From Pseudomonadota bacterium (GTDB lineage Bacteria > Pseudomonadota > Alphaproteobacteria > Rhizobiales > Rhizobiaceae), in the NCBI GenBank assembly GCA_023388675.1, contig JAEWFU010000419.1:1-7713 (forward strand): a stretch of DNA of 7,713 bases. The letters are read 5' to 3'. The notes beneath the pieces were generated by a model. That model had not been told where the DNA came from, did no database searches, and worked only from the letters and a program-made list of their open reading frames with translations. Both the position numbers and the translations under genes were made by a program. Of this stretch, positions 1 through 7,713 are shown in pieces. Position 1 is the stretch's first letter, and the number at the start of each line of letters is the position of its first letter.

Positions 1-743
1 GTGTATCCACCGTCGACAAGATGATAGCTGCCTGTGATGAAACTGGCGGCATCGGAGAGAAGGAAGCAGGTCAGGGCGGAGACTTCGTCGGACGTTCCAA
101 TGCGTCCGACAGGATGAAGGTCCGCAAGTTGGCCAAGCGTCTCCCCGTCGAGGTTGTTCGACAGGAGTGGCGTGTCGATGTAGGCCGGGCCGACCGCGTT
201 AATGCGCACCCCTTGTGTGGCATACTCGATGGCTGCCGCCTTGGTCAGTCCTAGCAGCCCGTGCTTTGCCGCCACATAAGCGCTCGACCCAGCGGTGCCG
301 ACAGAACCAAGGATCGAAGACATGTTGACGATCGCGCCGCCGCCGGATGCCAACATGGCAGTGATCTCGAATTTCATACAGTAGAAGACGCCGTTCAGAT
401 TGACGTCGATCACCGATCTCCAGTCGTCGAGCGGATAGTCGGCAACCGGGCCAATGGGGCCCCCTATGCCTGCGTTGTTGACGGCGAGATGAAGACCGCC
501 GTAAGTCTCGACACAGAACGCCACCATGCGCTCGACCGCCTCTGCGTCGGATACATCGGCAGCGAATGCATGAGCCGTACCACCGCCGGTTCGGATTTCG
601 CTGGCGACCGTTTCGACCGCCGCATGCCCTAGGTCGACGACCACCACGTGCGCGCCAGCCGCCCCGAGTTCGCAAGCAATCGCCGCGCCTATGCCAGAGG
701 CTGCGCCGGTCACCAACGCCACCTTGCCGCTGAAATCGTGCAT
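1..743 (-). CDS. SDR-family NAD(P)-dependent oxidoreductase, 3' end cut by window edge
   Basis: Classical short-chain dehydrogenase/reductase, a soluble Rossmann-fold enzyme that interconverts an alcohol and a ketone; the substrate cannot be told from sequence. 247 codons are visible. The cofactor motif TGAASGIG is at residues 12-19, and Asp37 at the end of beta-2 (VVVVD) favours NAD(H) over NADP(H). NNAG is at 89-92, and the catalytic tetrad fits Asn115, Ser143, Tyr156 and Lys160 (YVAAK). The frame reaches the left edge at ...HLVDGGY, the usual SDR C-terminus, so probably only two or three residues are missing. The ATG is preceded by GGAGA about 8 bases upstream. It lies 32 bases after the tandem universal stress protein gene on the same strand, so it is probably the third gene of a USP-USP-SDR operon. 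The family is certain; the substrate is unknown. Confidence 0.93.
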   Translation of the reverse strand, partial: MHDFSGKVALVTGAASGIGAAIACELGAAGAHVVVVDLGHAAVETVASEIRTGGGTAHAFAADVSDAEAVERMVAFCVETYGGLHLAVNNAGIGGPIGPVADYPLDDWRSVIDVNLNGVFYCMKFEITAMLASGGGAIVNMSSILGSVGTAGSSAYVAAKHGLLGLTKAAAIEYATQGVRINAVGPAYIDTPLLSNNLDGETLGQLADLHPVGRIGTSDEVSALTCFLLSDAASFITGSYHLVDGGY

Positions 744-775
744 CGGGTACTCTCCGTGATCGCTTCTGCTTCGCC

Positions 776-1615
776 TCAGTGCGACAACAGGACGGGAAGC
801 TTGAGCTCCGATAACACGCCTCTCGTCGCGCCGCCGAGTACGAAGTCGCGCAAACGTGAGTGGCCGTAGCCGCCCATGACGAGGAGGTCAGCGCCGAGCT
901 CAACGGCGTGGCGCTGCAGGGTTTCGGCAATCGGGCAGTCTTCGGCACGAACGGCCGAGTAGCTCGCCTTCAGACCGGCTCGGCGCAGGCTTTCCGCGAA
1001 TCGCTCTCCGGCGTTGGCGTCCTCAAGAGGCTTCTCGTCGGTGACGGTGATGACATTGATATCCTCGGCGCGTTCGAGCAGCATCCTCGCATCGGCAGCG
1101 GCGCGTGCTGCGACCCGGCTTGCGTCCCACGCAATCGCCACATGGCTGAATTGCCGAACGGATTCTTGGTCATCCGGGATGAGCACCGTCGGTCGCCCCG
1201 AGCCGAACAGAACCGCCTCCGCGAGACCTTTCACGCCTTGGTTGCCGGAACTCCACCCGATCAGCACCAGGTCGAAATAGCGTGCATGGTGCGCGGCGGT
1301 CTCGCCGATGATCGCCGGCTGCGCTTTGATCACGCCAGACGAGATCTCCAGTCCTCTCTTACCGGCTTCCGCCTTGGCGGCGGCCAGCAGATCGGCTCCG
1401 TTTTGGGCGCTGAGCCCCTCGGCCTGCCTAATCATCTCCGGCAGGTTCATCAGCACCCGGGAAAGGGCGTTCGACACGGGTGGAATGTCCGTTTCGAGCG
1501 CCAGTGCATGGAGGTGAGTCCCCAGGAGCTTCGCGACCGCGACAGTGTTGCGCACAGACGCCTGGGTGCTTGCGTCCGGGTAGGTTAGATAGGGTGCAAG
1601 CGCCTGTAGGTTCAT
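776..1615 (-). CDS. Universal stress protein with two USP domains
   Basis: A 279-residue UspA-superfamily protein made of two USP-like domains, roughly residues 1-147 and 150-279. The C-terminal domain ends with the nucleotide-binding signature around residues 248-262: G-x-x-G, nine residues, then Gly-Gly where the family normally has Gly-Ser/Thr. The N-terminal half lacks a recognisable signature and looks degenerate, as is common in tandem USPs. Such cytosolic proteins usually help cells survive starvation, redox or respiratory stress; no enzymatic role is known here. A TTG 18 bases upstream is also in frame, but AAGGGA sits 9 bases before the ATG at 1615, so that ATG is preferred. The gene lies 30 bases after the single-domain USP and 32 bases before the SDR, on the same strand, consistent with one operon. 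Confidence 0.93.
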   Translation of the reverse strand: MNLQALAPYLTYPDASTQASVRNTVAVAKLLGTHLHALALETDIPPVSNALSRVLMNLPEMIRQAEGLSAQNGADLLAAAKAEAGKRGLEISSGVIKAQPAIIGETAAHHARYFDLVLIGWSSGNQGVKGLAEAVLFGSGRPTVLIPDDQESVRQFSHVAIAWDASRVAARAAADARMLLERAEDINVITVTDEKPLEDANAGERFAESLRRAGLKASYSAVRAEDCPIAETLQRHAVELGADLLVMGGYGHSRLRDFVLGGATRGVLSELKLPVLLSH

Positions 1616-1624
1616 ATTGATCGA

Positions 1625-1630
1625 TCCCTT
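1625..1630 (-). promoter_or_regulatory. Ribosome binding site that sets the tandem USP start
   Basis: Minus-strand AAGGGA lies 9 bases before the ATG at 1615 and only just after a possible TTG at 1633. This placement makes the ATG the likely start and gives a 279-residue protein rather than 285. Confidence 0.6.
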
Positions 1631-1645
1631 CAATGTCGGTCCGGA

Positions 1646-2095
1646 TTAGCGCACGACGAGCACCGGGACAGGGCTGTGGGCGAGTACCTCAGAGGTCTGG
1701 CTGCCGAGCAGCAGGCGTCCGATGCCGCGCCGGCCGTGCGACGCCATGACAATCAGGCTGCAGCCTTCGGTCTTCGCCGTTTCAACTATCGCTTCCGCTG
1801 GTTGGGCGTCGGGTACATGAAGGACGGCTGCACTCACGCCAACTCTGGAGGCAGATTCCCGGACGTTGGCCAGCAGTTTTTGCGCGGCTTGCTTTTGGCC
1901 TTCTTCGTAGCGCGAGATGTCGGCGGGGATGGGGACCCATCCCGCACCCGCGGCACTTGCATGATACGGGAATGGCTCGGTGACGGTCACGATGGTGACG
2001 TTCGCACCAAGGCTTTTGGCCAGCGACAAGCCATGATCCACGCCTTTCCGGGCGACCTCCGATCCGTCCGTGGAGATCAGGATGTGCTTGTACAT
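1646..2095 (-). CDS. Single-domain universal stress protein (UspA family)
   Basis: A 149-residue UspA-type protein of normal family length. It opens with MYKHILISTDGS, with Asp10 in the nucleotide-contacting position after beta-1. It ends with the ATP-binding signature at about residues 118-132: ASHG, nine residues, GS. The first glycine of the consensus G-x-x-G is Ala, which many members tolerate. It probably binds ATP, dimerises in the cytosol and supports survival under stress. The ATG at 2095 has a strong GAGGAG 8 bases upstream. It is the first gene of the likely operon USP-USP-SDR. A conserved palindromic site lies about 184 bases upstream (2272-2285) and is the best candidate for its control element. 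Confident as to family; the physiological trigger is inferred only. Confidence 0.95.
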   Translation of the reverse strand: MYKHILISTDGSEVARKGVDHGLSLAKSLGANVTIVTVTEPFPYHASAAGAGWVPIPADISRYEEGQKQAAQKLLANVRESASRVGVSAAVLHVPDAQPAEAIVETAKTEGCSLIVMASHGRRGIGRLLLGSQTSEVLAHSPVPVLVVR

Positions 2096-2262
2096 GTCTG
2101 CGGCTCCTCAGTTGGTCGTTCGGGACCTTCCTCGAGAATCGATTGGCGTGCATCCGGTTCTACGCCGGGAAGGAACATCTGCGTTTCCCTGCGGTCTTCA
2201 GGACGGCAGCCGGCCTGTCATCGAGCGCTGCGTCGCTTCGTTTCCAGTATCGGCTACCGTTG

Positions 2263-2294
2263 GCGCCTTCTTTGTGCTGGCGCAAAGAAGGCGC
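2263..2294. repeat. Perfect 12-bp inverted repeat enclosing operator copy 1
   Basis: Arms GCGCCTTCTTTG (2263-2274) and CAAAGAAGGCGC (2283-2294) are exact reverse complements around an 8-base centre. The inner part is the 14-bp TTG-N8-CAA motif. It lies between the end of ilvD and the USP operon. A T-run is absent on either side, so an intrinsic terminator is unlikely, though a transcript could still fold here. A near-identical palindrome recurs at 6998-7023. Confidence 0.85.
2272..2285 (-). promoter_or_regulatory. Putative Crp/Fnr-type operator, copy 1 (USP operon)
   Basis: Read on the minus strand this is TTGCGCCAGCACAA, matching the consensus TTGCGCYRGCACAA shared with 4773-4786 and 7004-7017. 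TTG-N8-CAA has the length and half-sites of FNR/FixK/NnrR-branch operators. A GATACT hexamer (2246-2251, minus strand) starts about 27 bases after the site centre, close to the spacing of a class II activated promoter, which would give a 5' leader of roughly 140 bases before the USP at 2095. The motif and its recurrence are seen directly; the regulator family is inferred. Confidence 0.55.
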
Positions 2295-2353
2295 GGGTAT
2301 GCCGCTCGGATCGTGTCTTGAGCGACGTCTGGCGAAGGAAGGAGCGCGCGGAG

Positions 2354-4027
2354 CTAGCCGGTGATGGCGCCTTCGTTGGCCGGGCGGGCGAGCGCCGAGA
2401 ACTTGGCCAGCACGCCGCGCGTGTAGCGAGGCTCAGGCGGCTTCCAGAATGCTCGGCGGCGGCTGAGTTCCTCGTCATCGACCTCCAACCGCAGCAGGAG
2501 CTCGTGGGCGTCGATCGTGATGGTATCGCCTTCCTCGACCAGTGCGATGGTACCCCCGACATAGGCTTCCGGCGCGACATGGCCGACCACCATGCCCCAG
2601 GTGCCGCCGGAAAATCGCCCGTCCGTGACGAGGCCGACGCTTTCGCCCAGTCCGCGGCCGACCAGGGCCGAGGTCGGCGCCAGCATTTCCGGCATGCCGG
2701 GCCCGCCCTTCGGGCCGAGATAGCGCAGCACCACCACGTCGCCCGGCTTGATCCGATCGGACAGGATCGCCTCCATGGCCGATTGCTCGTCATCGAACAC
2801 CCGGGCAGGGCCGGAGATAACCGGGCGTTTGACTCCGGTGATCTTGGCCACCGCCCCGTCCTCGGCGAGATTGCCCCGCAGGATGGCGAGATGGCCTTCG
2901 CGGTAGAGCGCCCTTTCGATCGGCATAATGACGTCCTGGTCGGCGCGCGGCACGTCCGGCAGGGCGACCAGCTCTTCCGCCAGCGTGCGGCCGGTGATGG
3001 TCAGGCACTCGCCACGGACGAGCCCGGCATTGAGCAGGATCTTCAGGACCTGCGGCACGCCGCCGGCCTGGTGAAGATCCACCGCCATGTATTTGCCGGA
3101 CGGCTTCAGGTCGCAGAGCACAGGCACCTTGCGCCGCACCCGTTCGAAATCGTCCAGCGTCCAGTCGACACCGGCGGCGTGGGCGATGGCGAGATAGTGC
3201 AGCACAGCGTTGGTCGAACCGCCTAGCGCCATGATCAGCGCAACGGCATTTTCGATCGAGTGGCGGGTGACGATATCGCGCGGACGCAAGTTCCCCTTCA
3301 CCGCCTCGACCAGCACGCGGCCGGACTCGGCGGCGCTGTCGACCTTCTCGCGGTCGGGATTGGCCATGGTCGAGGAGTACATCAGCGCCATGCCCAGCGC
3401 CTCGAAAGACGAACTCATCGTGTTGGCGGTATACATGCCGCCGCACGAACCGTTGGAAGGGCAGGCATGGCGCTCGATGCCTTCGAAGTCCTCCTCGCTC
3501 ATCGTCCCGGCCATGAAGGCACCGACCGCCTCGAAGGCGGAGACGATGGACAGGTCCTCGCCTTTCCAGCGGCCGGGCTTGATGGTTCCCCCATAGACGT
3601 AGATCGCCGGCGCGTTGGCGCGCAGGATGCCGATCATTCCGCCCGGCATGTTCTTGTCGCAGCCGCCCAGCACCAGGACGCCGTCCATCCACTGGCCCTG
3701 CACGGAGGTTTCCACGCAGTCCGCGATCACCTCACGCGATACCAGCGAGTACTTCATGCCTTCCGTACCCATGGACATGCCGTCCGATATCGTCGGAGTG
3801 CCGAACATCTGCGGGTTGGCGCCAGCGGCCTTGATGGCGAAAGCCGCCGCGTCGGCCAAGGGCTGGAGTCCGGCGTTGCAAGGCGTGATGGTGGAGTGGC
3901 CGTTGGCGATGCCGATCATCGGCTTGTCGAAATCGCCCTTCTCGTAGCCGAGCGCATAGTACATGGCCCGGTTCGGAGAGCGCGCTACGCCTTGTGTGAT
4001 GTGCTTCGAACGTTCGTTGAAGGGCAT
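2354..4027 (-). CDS. ilvD: Dihydroxy-acid dehydratase
   Basis: A 557-residue cytosolic enzyme of the IlvD/Edd family that dehydrates 2,3-dihydroxy-isovalerate and 2,3-dihydroxy-3-methylvalerate to the 2-keto acids, the third common step of isoleucine and valine synthesis (also feeding leucine and pantothenate). Visible landmarks are the Fe-S cluster cysteines Cys50 (TPCN), Cys123 (GGCDK) and Cys195 (SCGGMYTA). Metal ligands Glu89, Asp124 and the carbamylated-lysine position Lys125 are present, as is the catalytic Ser near 473 (GRFSGGT). All key residues are present, and the length fits the shorter [2Fe-2S]-type class rather than the roughly 616-residue enterobacterial form. The ATG follows GAGG at a normal distance. 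It lies 90 bases downstream of the CBS gene on the same strand, so read-through from that gene is possible. Sugar-acid dehydratases are related, but the sequence reads as a true IlvD. Confidence 0.96.
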   Translation of the reverse strand: MPFNERSKHITQGVARSPNRAMYYALGYEKGDFDKPMIGIANGHSTITPCNAGLQPLADAAAFAIKAAGANPQMFGTPTISDGMSMGTEGMKYSLVSREVIADCVETSVQGQWMDGVLVLGGCDKNMPGGMIGILRANAPAIYVYGGTIKPGRWKGEDLSIVSAFEAVGAFMAGTMSEEDFEGIERHACPSNGSCGGMYTANTMSSSFEALGMALMYSSTMANPDREKVDSAAESGRVLVEAVKGNLRPRDIVTRHSIENAVALIMALGGSTNAVLHYLAIAHAAGVDWTLDDFERVRRKVPVLCDLKPSGKYMAVDLHQAGGVPQVLKILLNAGLVRGECLTITGRTLAEELVALPDVPRADQDVIMPIERALYREGHLAILRGNLAEDGAVAKITGVKRPVISGPARVFDDEQSAMEAILSDRIKPGDVVVLRYLGPKGGPGMPEMLAPTSALVGRGLGESVGLVTDGRFSGGTWGMVVGHVAPEAYVGGTIALVEEGDTITIDAHELLLRLEVDDEELSRRRAFWKPPEPRYTRGVLAKFSALARPANEGAITG

Positions 4028-4117
4028 GGCATCGACCTCAGCCTGATCAGCGGCGGGTAGTACGGTGAACGATTTGCCGCACGACGAAAGCGGACGAACT
4101 CCCCACGGCTTTATGGT

Positions 4118-4594
4118 TCAACGGTAACCGACGCACATCACGTAATCCCGCAGCAGTGTCTCCTCGTCCTTAACTTCCTTGAGGAGCGCCTGCAGCGCGT
4201 CCCGGGCATTCAACACGCCGATCGGCCGGAAATCCTGGTCGATGACGGGTATGTTCTTGAGCTCTCGCGACTTCATGACTGACCAGATATCGTCAAGCCA
4301 GTCGCCAGGTCGGCAGGTCACGACGTCCCGCATCATCACCAATGACGCTGCGGCTACGCAACTCGCGCCACGACACTCGCTTATCCGGCCAACGACATCG
4401 GTCTTGGTGAGCACCCCCGAAAGCCGTCCTGCCTCGTCGCATACGACGACGATATCCGTCCCGCTCTTGAGCAGTTTCGCTGCCTCGATCAGAGGCGCAC
4501 CATCTGCAATGGCCACCAGCCTCTGGCGCGCCTCGGGCAGCAATCGATCGACAAGCATCCGTGCCCCACTTCCAACGGCCTTTGGCGAGGCCAA
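4118..4594 (-). CDS. CBS-domain pair protein, probable nucleotide-sensing regulator
   Basis: A 158-residue soluble protein consisting almost only of a Bateman module: CBS1 about residues 13-72 (ending GVLTKTDVVGRI) and CBS2 about 85-142 (ending GVLNARDALQAL). The G-x-L-x-x-x-D pattern of the domain is visible in both. CBS pairs commonly bind adenine nucleotides or NAD(H) and sense energy state; no effector domain is fused. A Cys pair, Cys74 and Cys79, sits in the linker between domains, and the protein ends in the short tail DYVMCVGYR. The start is TTG at 4594, chosen because a strong GGAGG lies 6 bases upstream; an internal ATG at 4558 would give 146 residues with a poorer site. A conserved palindrome lies about 186 bases upstream (4773-4786), like the one before the USP operon. 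The partner protein is unknown. Confidence 0.9.
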   Translation of the reverse strand: MASPKAVGSGARMLVDRLLPEARQRLVAIADGAPLIEAAKLLKSGTDIVVVCDEAGRLSGVLTKTDVVGRISECRGASCVAAASLVMMRDVVTCRPGDWLDDIWSVMKSRELKNIPVIDQDFRPIGVLNARDALQALLKEVKDEETLLRDYVMCVGYR

Positions 4595-4600
4595 CGGTTT

Positions 4601-4605
4601 CCTCC
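4601..4605 (-). promoter_or_regulatory. Ribosome binding site that sets the TTG start of the CBS gene
   Basis: Minus-strand GGAGG lies 6 bases before TTG at 4594. It is the best Shine-Dalgarno match near this gene and the reason for preferring TTG over the internal ATG at 4558. Confidence 0.65.
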
Positions 4606-4611
4606 AACCTA

Positions 4612-4630
4612 GGCACCAAATTCAGGTGCC
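4612..4630 (-). repeat. Small hairpin just upstream of the CBS ribosome binding site
   Basis: GGCACC and GGTGCC form a 6-bp stem around a 7-base AT-rich loop. On the minus strand the hairpin ends 6 bases before GGAGG, so in the mRNA it would sit directly 5' of the ribosome binding site. It could affect translation or mRNA stability, or be chance. Confidence 0.4.
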
Positions 4631-4772
4631 GAACGTAACTGTGAGGATAGTGAGTATCACAACCACCGCAAGAGTTGATCGACACGCGGACGGGGTCGAA
4701 CGCATAAGTGAAATCTTCGTCGGCTGGCCATTCGGTCATGCGATCTGACCCATTGATCCGCAGATAGCCATG

Positions 4773-4786
4773 TTGTGCCAGCGCAA
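4773..4786 (-). promoter_or_regulatory. Putative Crp/Fnr-type operator, copy 2 (CBS gene, possibly gdhA)
   Basis: The minus strand reads TTGCGCTGGCACAA. It differs from the other two copies only at the two central bases. Its centre lies about 186 bases before the CBS start at 4594, almost the same distance as copy 1 from the USP start. It is also about 130 bases before gdhA on the other strand, so it could serve both. The flanking CCTTC/GAAGG arms seen in copies 1 and 3 are absent; only CTTTGCGC...GCACAA is kept. Confidence 0.5.
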
Positions 4787-4836
4787 AGAGTGGCTTGGAG
4801 CGCGCCCTAGACTGCTGGCTGTTCGGTTCAGCGTAG

Positions 4837-6258
<1,422 letters not shown>

Positions 6259-6324
6259 TCGACAAATGGGGCAGTGGAGGCGGCGAGCATGGTCGCACCG
6301 CAAGGAAAAAACGCCCGCCGACCG

Positions 6325-6654
6325 TCACCTTGTGAAAAGGATAGTGAGAAGGAGCGAGGAGTCTTCCAGTCCGTGCACCGAGTGCGGCTCGCCGCCATTA
6401 AGATAGAGCCATTCGTTCGTTTGCAGCGTCGCCTCACCGTGTTTCAAACCGATCACGACGTGGCCCTCCAGGCAGTGCAGCATGATCTGTCCGGGAACCG
6501 AGTGTGTTGGGATGGATATTCCCTTGCGAACGACAAGTCGAACCGCCTCGAAGGCATCAGTCTTGACGAGTGCCGCCGTCTTGGCAGTGTTCAATTCTGG
6601 TTCGAGTTGTGAGAGATCGATGACCTCCCCCGGTTCCGCATGCTTCAAAGCCAT
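6325..6654 (-). CDS. Small single-domain cupin protein
   Basis: A 109-residue protein with one conserved beta-barrel cupin domain covering about residues 35-107. Motif 1 is PTHSVPGQIMLHCLEGHV (49-66): His51 is kept, but the second His of the usual H-x-H is Ser53 and the Glu is replaced by Gln56. Motif 2 is near LNGGEPHSVHGLEDS (86-99), with His91 and His94. The metal site is therefore incomplete or altered compared with metal-dependent cupin enzymes, so binding or sensing is as likely as catalysis. No substrate can be proposed. The ATG at 6654 follows AGGA by 6 bases. It is a lone gene converging on gdhA, and its upstream side opens onto a 440-base spacer. The fold is confident; the function is not. 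Confidence 0.88.
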   Translation of the reverse strand: MALKHAEPGEVIDLSQLEPELNTAKTAALVKTDAFEAVRLVVRKGISIPTHSVPGQIMLHCLEGHVVIGLKHGEATLQTNEWLYLNGGEPHSVHGLEDSSLLLTILFTR

Positions 6655-6783
6655 GTTGCATCCTATTGTCCACTAGCCGGTCAGGTACCCGCTGCGCTCG
6701 CCAAACACTGTAATCTGTAGCGGAAGTCGTGGATGATCAGCCCAGCCTTGGCTCCTGCACCGCGCCGGACGGTTAGACTTCTA

Positions 6784-6876
6784 CTAGATGCGGCCCAACC
6801 TGCCGAGCAGCATGCCGAGCTGGTGAGTCACAGGGCCTCCCATCTCGGATTCGGCAACCAGGGCGAGCCATTTCAT
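6784..6876 (-). CDS. Possible 30-residue small ORF, unrecognised
   Basis: An ATG ORF starting MKWLALVAESEMGG and ending in two consecutive TAG codons. Most third positions are G or C, as in the neighbouring genes. AAAAGG lies about 9 bases upstream of the ATG, a modest ribosome binding site. I do not recognise the sequence. It could be a small protein, the remnant of a longer gene, or chance in GC-rich DNA. Confidence 0.22.
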   Translation of the reverse strand: MKWLALVAESEMGGPVTHQLGMLLGRLGRI

Positions 6877-6997
6877 TTATCAAAACCTTTTCGCCGTTGT
6901 CACTTCGCGCCCTGCGTGTCGGGTCGTCAAATGTGTCGCAAGGATGCGTCCTGTCATTCTTCCGGTGATCCGGTGCCGGTTCCTGCCGCCGTCGATG

Positions 6998-7023
6998 CCT
7001 TCTTTGCGCTAGCACAAAGAAGG
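6998..7023. repeat. Interrupted palindrome enclosing operator copy 3
   Basis: Arms CCTTCTTT (6998-7005) and AAAGAAGG (7016-7023) are exact reverse complements; pairing continues inward except for one mismatch. In the orientation of copy 1 on the minus strand, the 26 bases differ from that copy at only one central position (TA against CA), while sequence outside is unrelated. No T-run follows. Confidence 0.75.
7004..7017 (+). promoter_or_regulatory. Putative Crp/Fnr-type operator, copy 3 (small membrane protein and YitT)
   Basis: TTGCGCTAGCACAA reads on the plus strand, pointing towards the small membrane-protein gene 77 bases further on. This is the same relative orientation as copies 1 and 2 to their genes. 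With a site centred near -41.5, transcription would start near 7051. No clear -10 hexamer is visible, which is common for activator-dependent promoters. Confidence 0.5.
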
Positions 7024-7094
7024 AGCGGCGAAACACATCCATGTCCCTAGGCGTGGCGGAATTCCCGCCGTGATCGTGCTGAAGGAGACGAACC

Positions 7095-7235
7095 ATGACT
7101 CAAGATCGCAACGACAGGCGTACTGTTCTCAATACCGAGCCGACCCAAGCCAAGGAGAGCACCCTTCTTCCCATGCTGTTCGGCGGCCTCGCCTTGATTG
7201 TCATCGGAGCGGGCGTGGTGATGACGGTGGTCTGA
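7095..7235 (+). CDS. Small single-pass membrane protein, 46 residues, unrecognised
   Basis: Encodes a charged, polar N-terminus (residues 1-23, with several Asp, Arg, Glu and Lys) followed by one hydrophobic segment at about 24-46 (LLPMLFGGLALIVIGAGVV) that runs almost to the C-terminus. This suggests a small tail-anchored or single-pass inner-membrane protein with its N-terminus in the cytoplasm. GAAGGAG lies 7 bases before the ATG, a strong ribosome binding site, which argues that the gene is real despite its size. The gene for a YitT-family membrane protein starts 25 bases after its stop on the same strand, so the two are probably cotranscribed. A conserved palindromic site lies about 85 bases upstream. 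No function can be assigned. Confidence 0.7.
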   Translation: MTQDRNDRRTVLNTEPTQAKESTLLPMLFGGLALIVIGAGVVMTVV

Positions 7236-7260
7236 AGCCGGCATATTGGACATTTCGCGG

Positions 7261-7713
7261 ATGTCGAGCAATTCGAAGGCCGATCATGCCGGCTCCTCCT
7301 TACTGGACCGTCACGGCCTGTTCGAAGACGCCTTTGCGATTGTGGTGGGCACGCTATTCGTTGCACTTGGAATGCTGATCTATACCGAGACTGTCCTGCT
7401 GGTGGGCGGGGTGATCGGCATGGCGCTGCTAGCGCAATATGTAACGGGCATCGAGTTCTGGCTGCTGTTCTTCCTGCTGAATCTGCCCTTCTATATGCTG
7501 GCCGTAAGGCGGCTAGGGTGGGGTTTTGCGTTCCGGACGCTGGTTGCCGTTACCCTCGTCTCATTCTTCTCGCGAATGATCGTCTTGTGGGTTGATTTCG
7601 CCTATCTGGATCCGGCCTATGCGTCTGTGATGGGCGGGGCGCTCTGCGGGATGGGGCTGCTGATCCTGTTCCGTCACGGCGCCGGGCTCGGCGGCGTCAA
7701 TATCCTCGCGGTC
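7261..7713 (+). CDS. YitT-family integral membrane protein, 3' part outside window
   Basis: The first 151 codons of a polytopic membrane protein with a hydrophilic N-terminus (1-22). Hydrophobic segments lie at about 24-41, 44-62, 65-82, 91-110 and 121-137. The stretch FLLNLPFYMLAVRRLGWGFA (71-90) and the glycine-rich GAGLGGVNILA (140-150) resemble the YitT membrane domain (DUF161), where LLN-P-F and G-GG-DI motifs recur. Family function is largely unknown; these are inner-membrane proteins sometimes suggested as transporters. The frame is open to the window end, so any C-terminal cytoplasmic domain cannot be seen. The ATG at 7261 was chosen although its ribosome binding site is weak; an in-frame TTG at 7246 is an alternative. 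It lies 25 bases after the small membrane-protein gene. Confidence 0.82.
   Translation, partial: MSSNSKADHAGSSLLDRHGLFEDAFAIVVGTLFVALGMLIYTETVLLVGGVIGMALLAQYVTGIEFWLLFFLLNLPFYMLAVRRLGWGFAFRTLVAVTLVSFFSRMIVLWVDFAYLDPAYASVMGGALCGMGLLILFRHGAGLGGVNILAV

Larger units (their letters stand above)
6655..7094. other. Long spacer between the cupin and the small membrane protein
   Basis: 440 bases between divergent genes. It holds a possible 30-codon minus-strand ORF (6784-6876), the palindrome with operator copy 3 (6998-7023), and the ribosome binding site AAGGAG of the gene at 7095. I see no tRNA, intrinsic terminator, IS end or protein fragment I recognise. It is unusually long for this otherwise compact region. 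Confidence 0.6.

Noticed and set aside
199..948. Minus-strand open frame of 249 codons overlapping the SDR and tandem USP genes
   Set aside because: Out of frame with both real genes on the same strand and very rich in Arg and Ser; the SDR frame carries all the family motifs.
2263..2294. Intrinsic terminator for ilvD
   Set aside because: The stem is good, but no T-run follows on the minus strand, and the same palindrome recurs upstream of a gene at 6998-7023, so an operator fits better.
1676..3226. Long plus-strand open frame of 516 codons across the USP and ilvD genes
   Set aside because: It lies antisense to genes with clear family motifs and has an Arg/Gly/Asp-rich composition typical of the reverse frame of GC-rich coding DNA.
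3260..4060. Plus-strand open frame of 266 codons antisense to ilvD
   Set aside because: Complement of strongly conserved ilvD coding sequence; no recognisable domain, and composition of a shadow frame.
4791..4806. Sigma-54 promoter (TGGC...GC) upstream of gdhA
   Set aside because: The distance between the GG and GC elements is 10 rather than the required 12 bases, and the -12 element is a poor match.
6280..6311. Terminator between gdhA and the cupin
   Set aside because: A bulged hairpin (6280-6301) and a minus-strand T6 (6306-6311) are present, but the hairpin has no T-run after it on the plus strand, and on the minus strand the T-run comes before the hairpin. No self-complementary arms precede the T-run.

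Overview
The window looks like chromosome from a GC-rich alphaproteobacterium, most likely Rhizobiales (Mesorhizobium/Phyllobacteriaceae-like). This is inferred from protein style, codon use and the C-terminal '-DYVM-VGYR' ending of the CBS protein; no marker gene fixes the genus. I see no rRNA, tRNA, CRISPR array, transposase or phage gene.

Layout. Bases 1-2095 (minus strand) hold a compact stress operon, read from right to left: a single-domain universal stress protein (USP), a tandem-domain USP, and an NAD-type short-chain dehydrogenase cut by the window start only a few residues before its end. Bases 2354-4027 (minus) encode the Fe-S enzyme dihydroxy-acid dehydratase (ilvD). Bases 4118-4594 (minus) encode a two-CBS-domain protein that starts at TTG. 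A 314-base divergent spacer follows, then NADP-type glutamate dehydrogenase (gdhA, 4909-6258, plus). A small cupin (6325-6654, minus) converges on gdhA. A 440-base spacer leads to a 46-residue single-pass membrane protein (7095-7235, plus), and then a YitT-family membrane protein that runs off the right edge.

Main observation. Three intergenic regions carry the same 14-bp near-palindrome, TTGCGCYRGCACAA. Each copy reads in the same direction as a downstream gene: the USP operon, the CBS gene and the small membrane protein/YitT pair. In the first two cases the site centre lies about 184-186 bp before the start codon; in the third, about 85 bp. The TTG-N8-CAA geometry is that of Crp/Fnr-superfamily operators (FNR/FixK/NnrR branches). 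The simplest reading is a local regulon in which an oxygen- or redox-responsive regulator controls USP, CBS and YitT genes scattered among housekeeping nitrogen and branched-chain amino-acid genes. The regulator itself is not in the window, and the assignment is inference.

Smaller points: the 46-residue membrane protein is a real-looking small gene with a strong ribosome binding site; a 15-codon ORF overlaps the gdhA start by ATGA; and the CBS gene has a hairpin directly upstream of its ribosome binding site.
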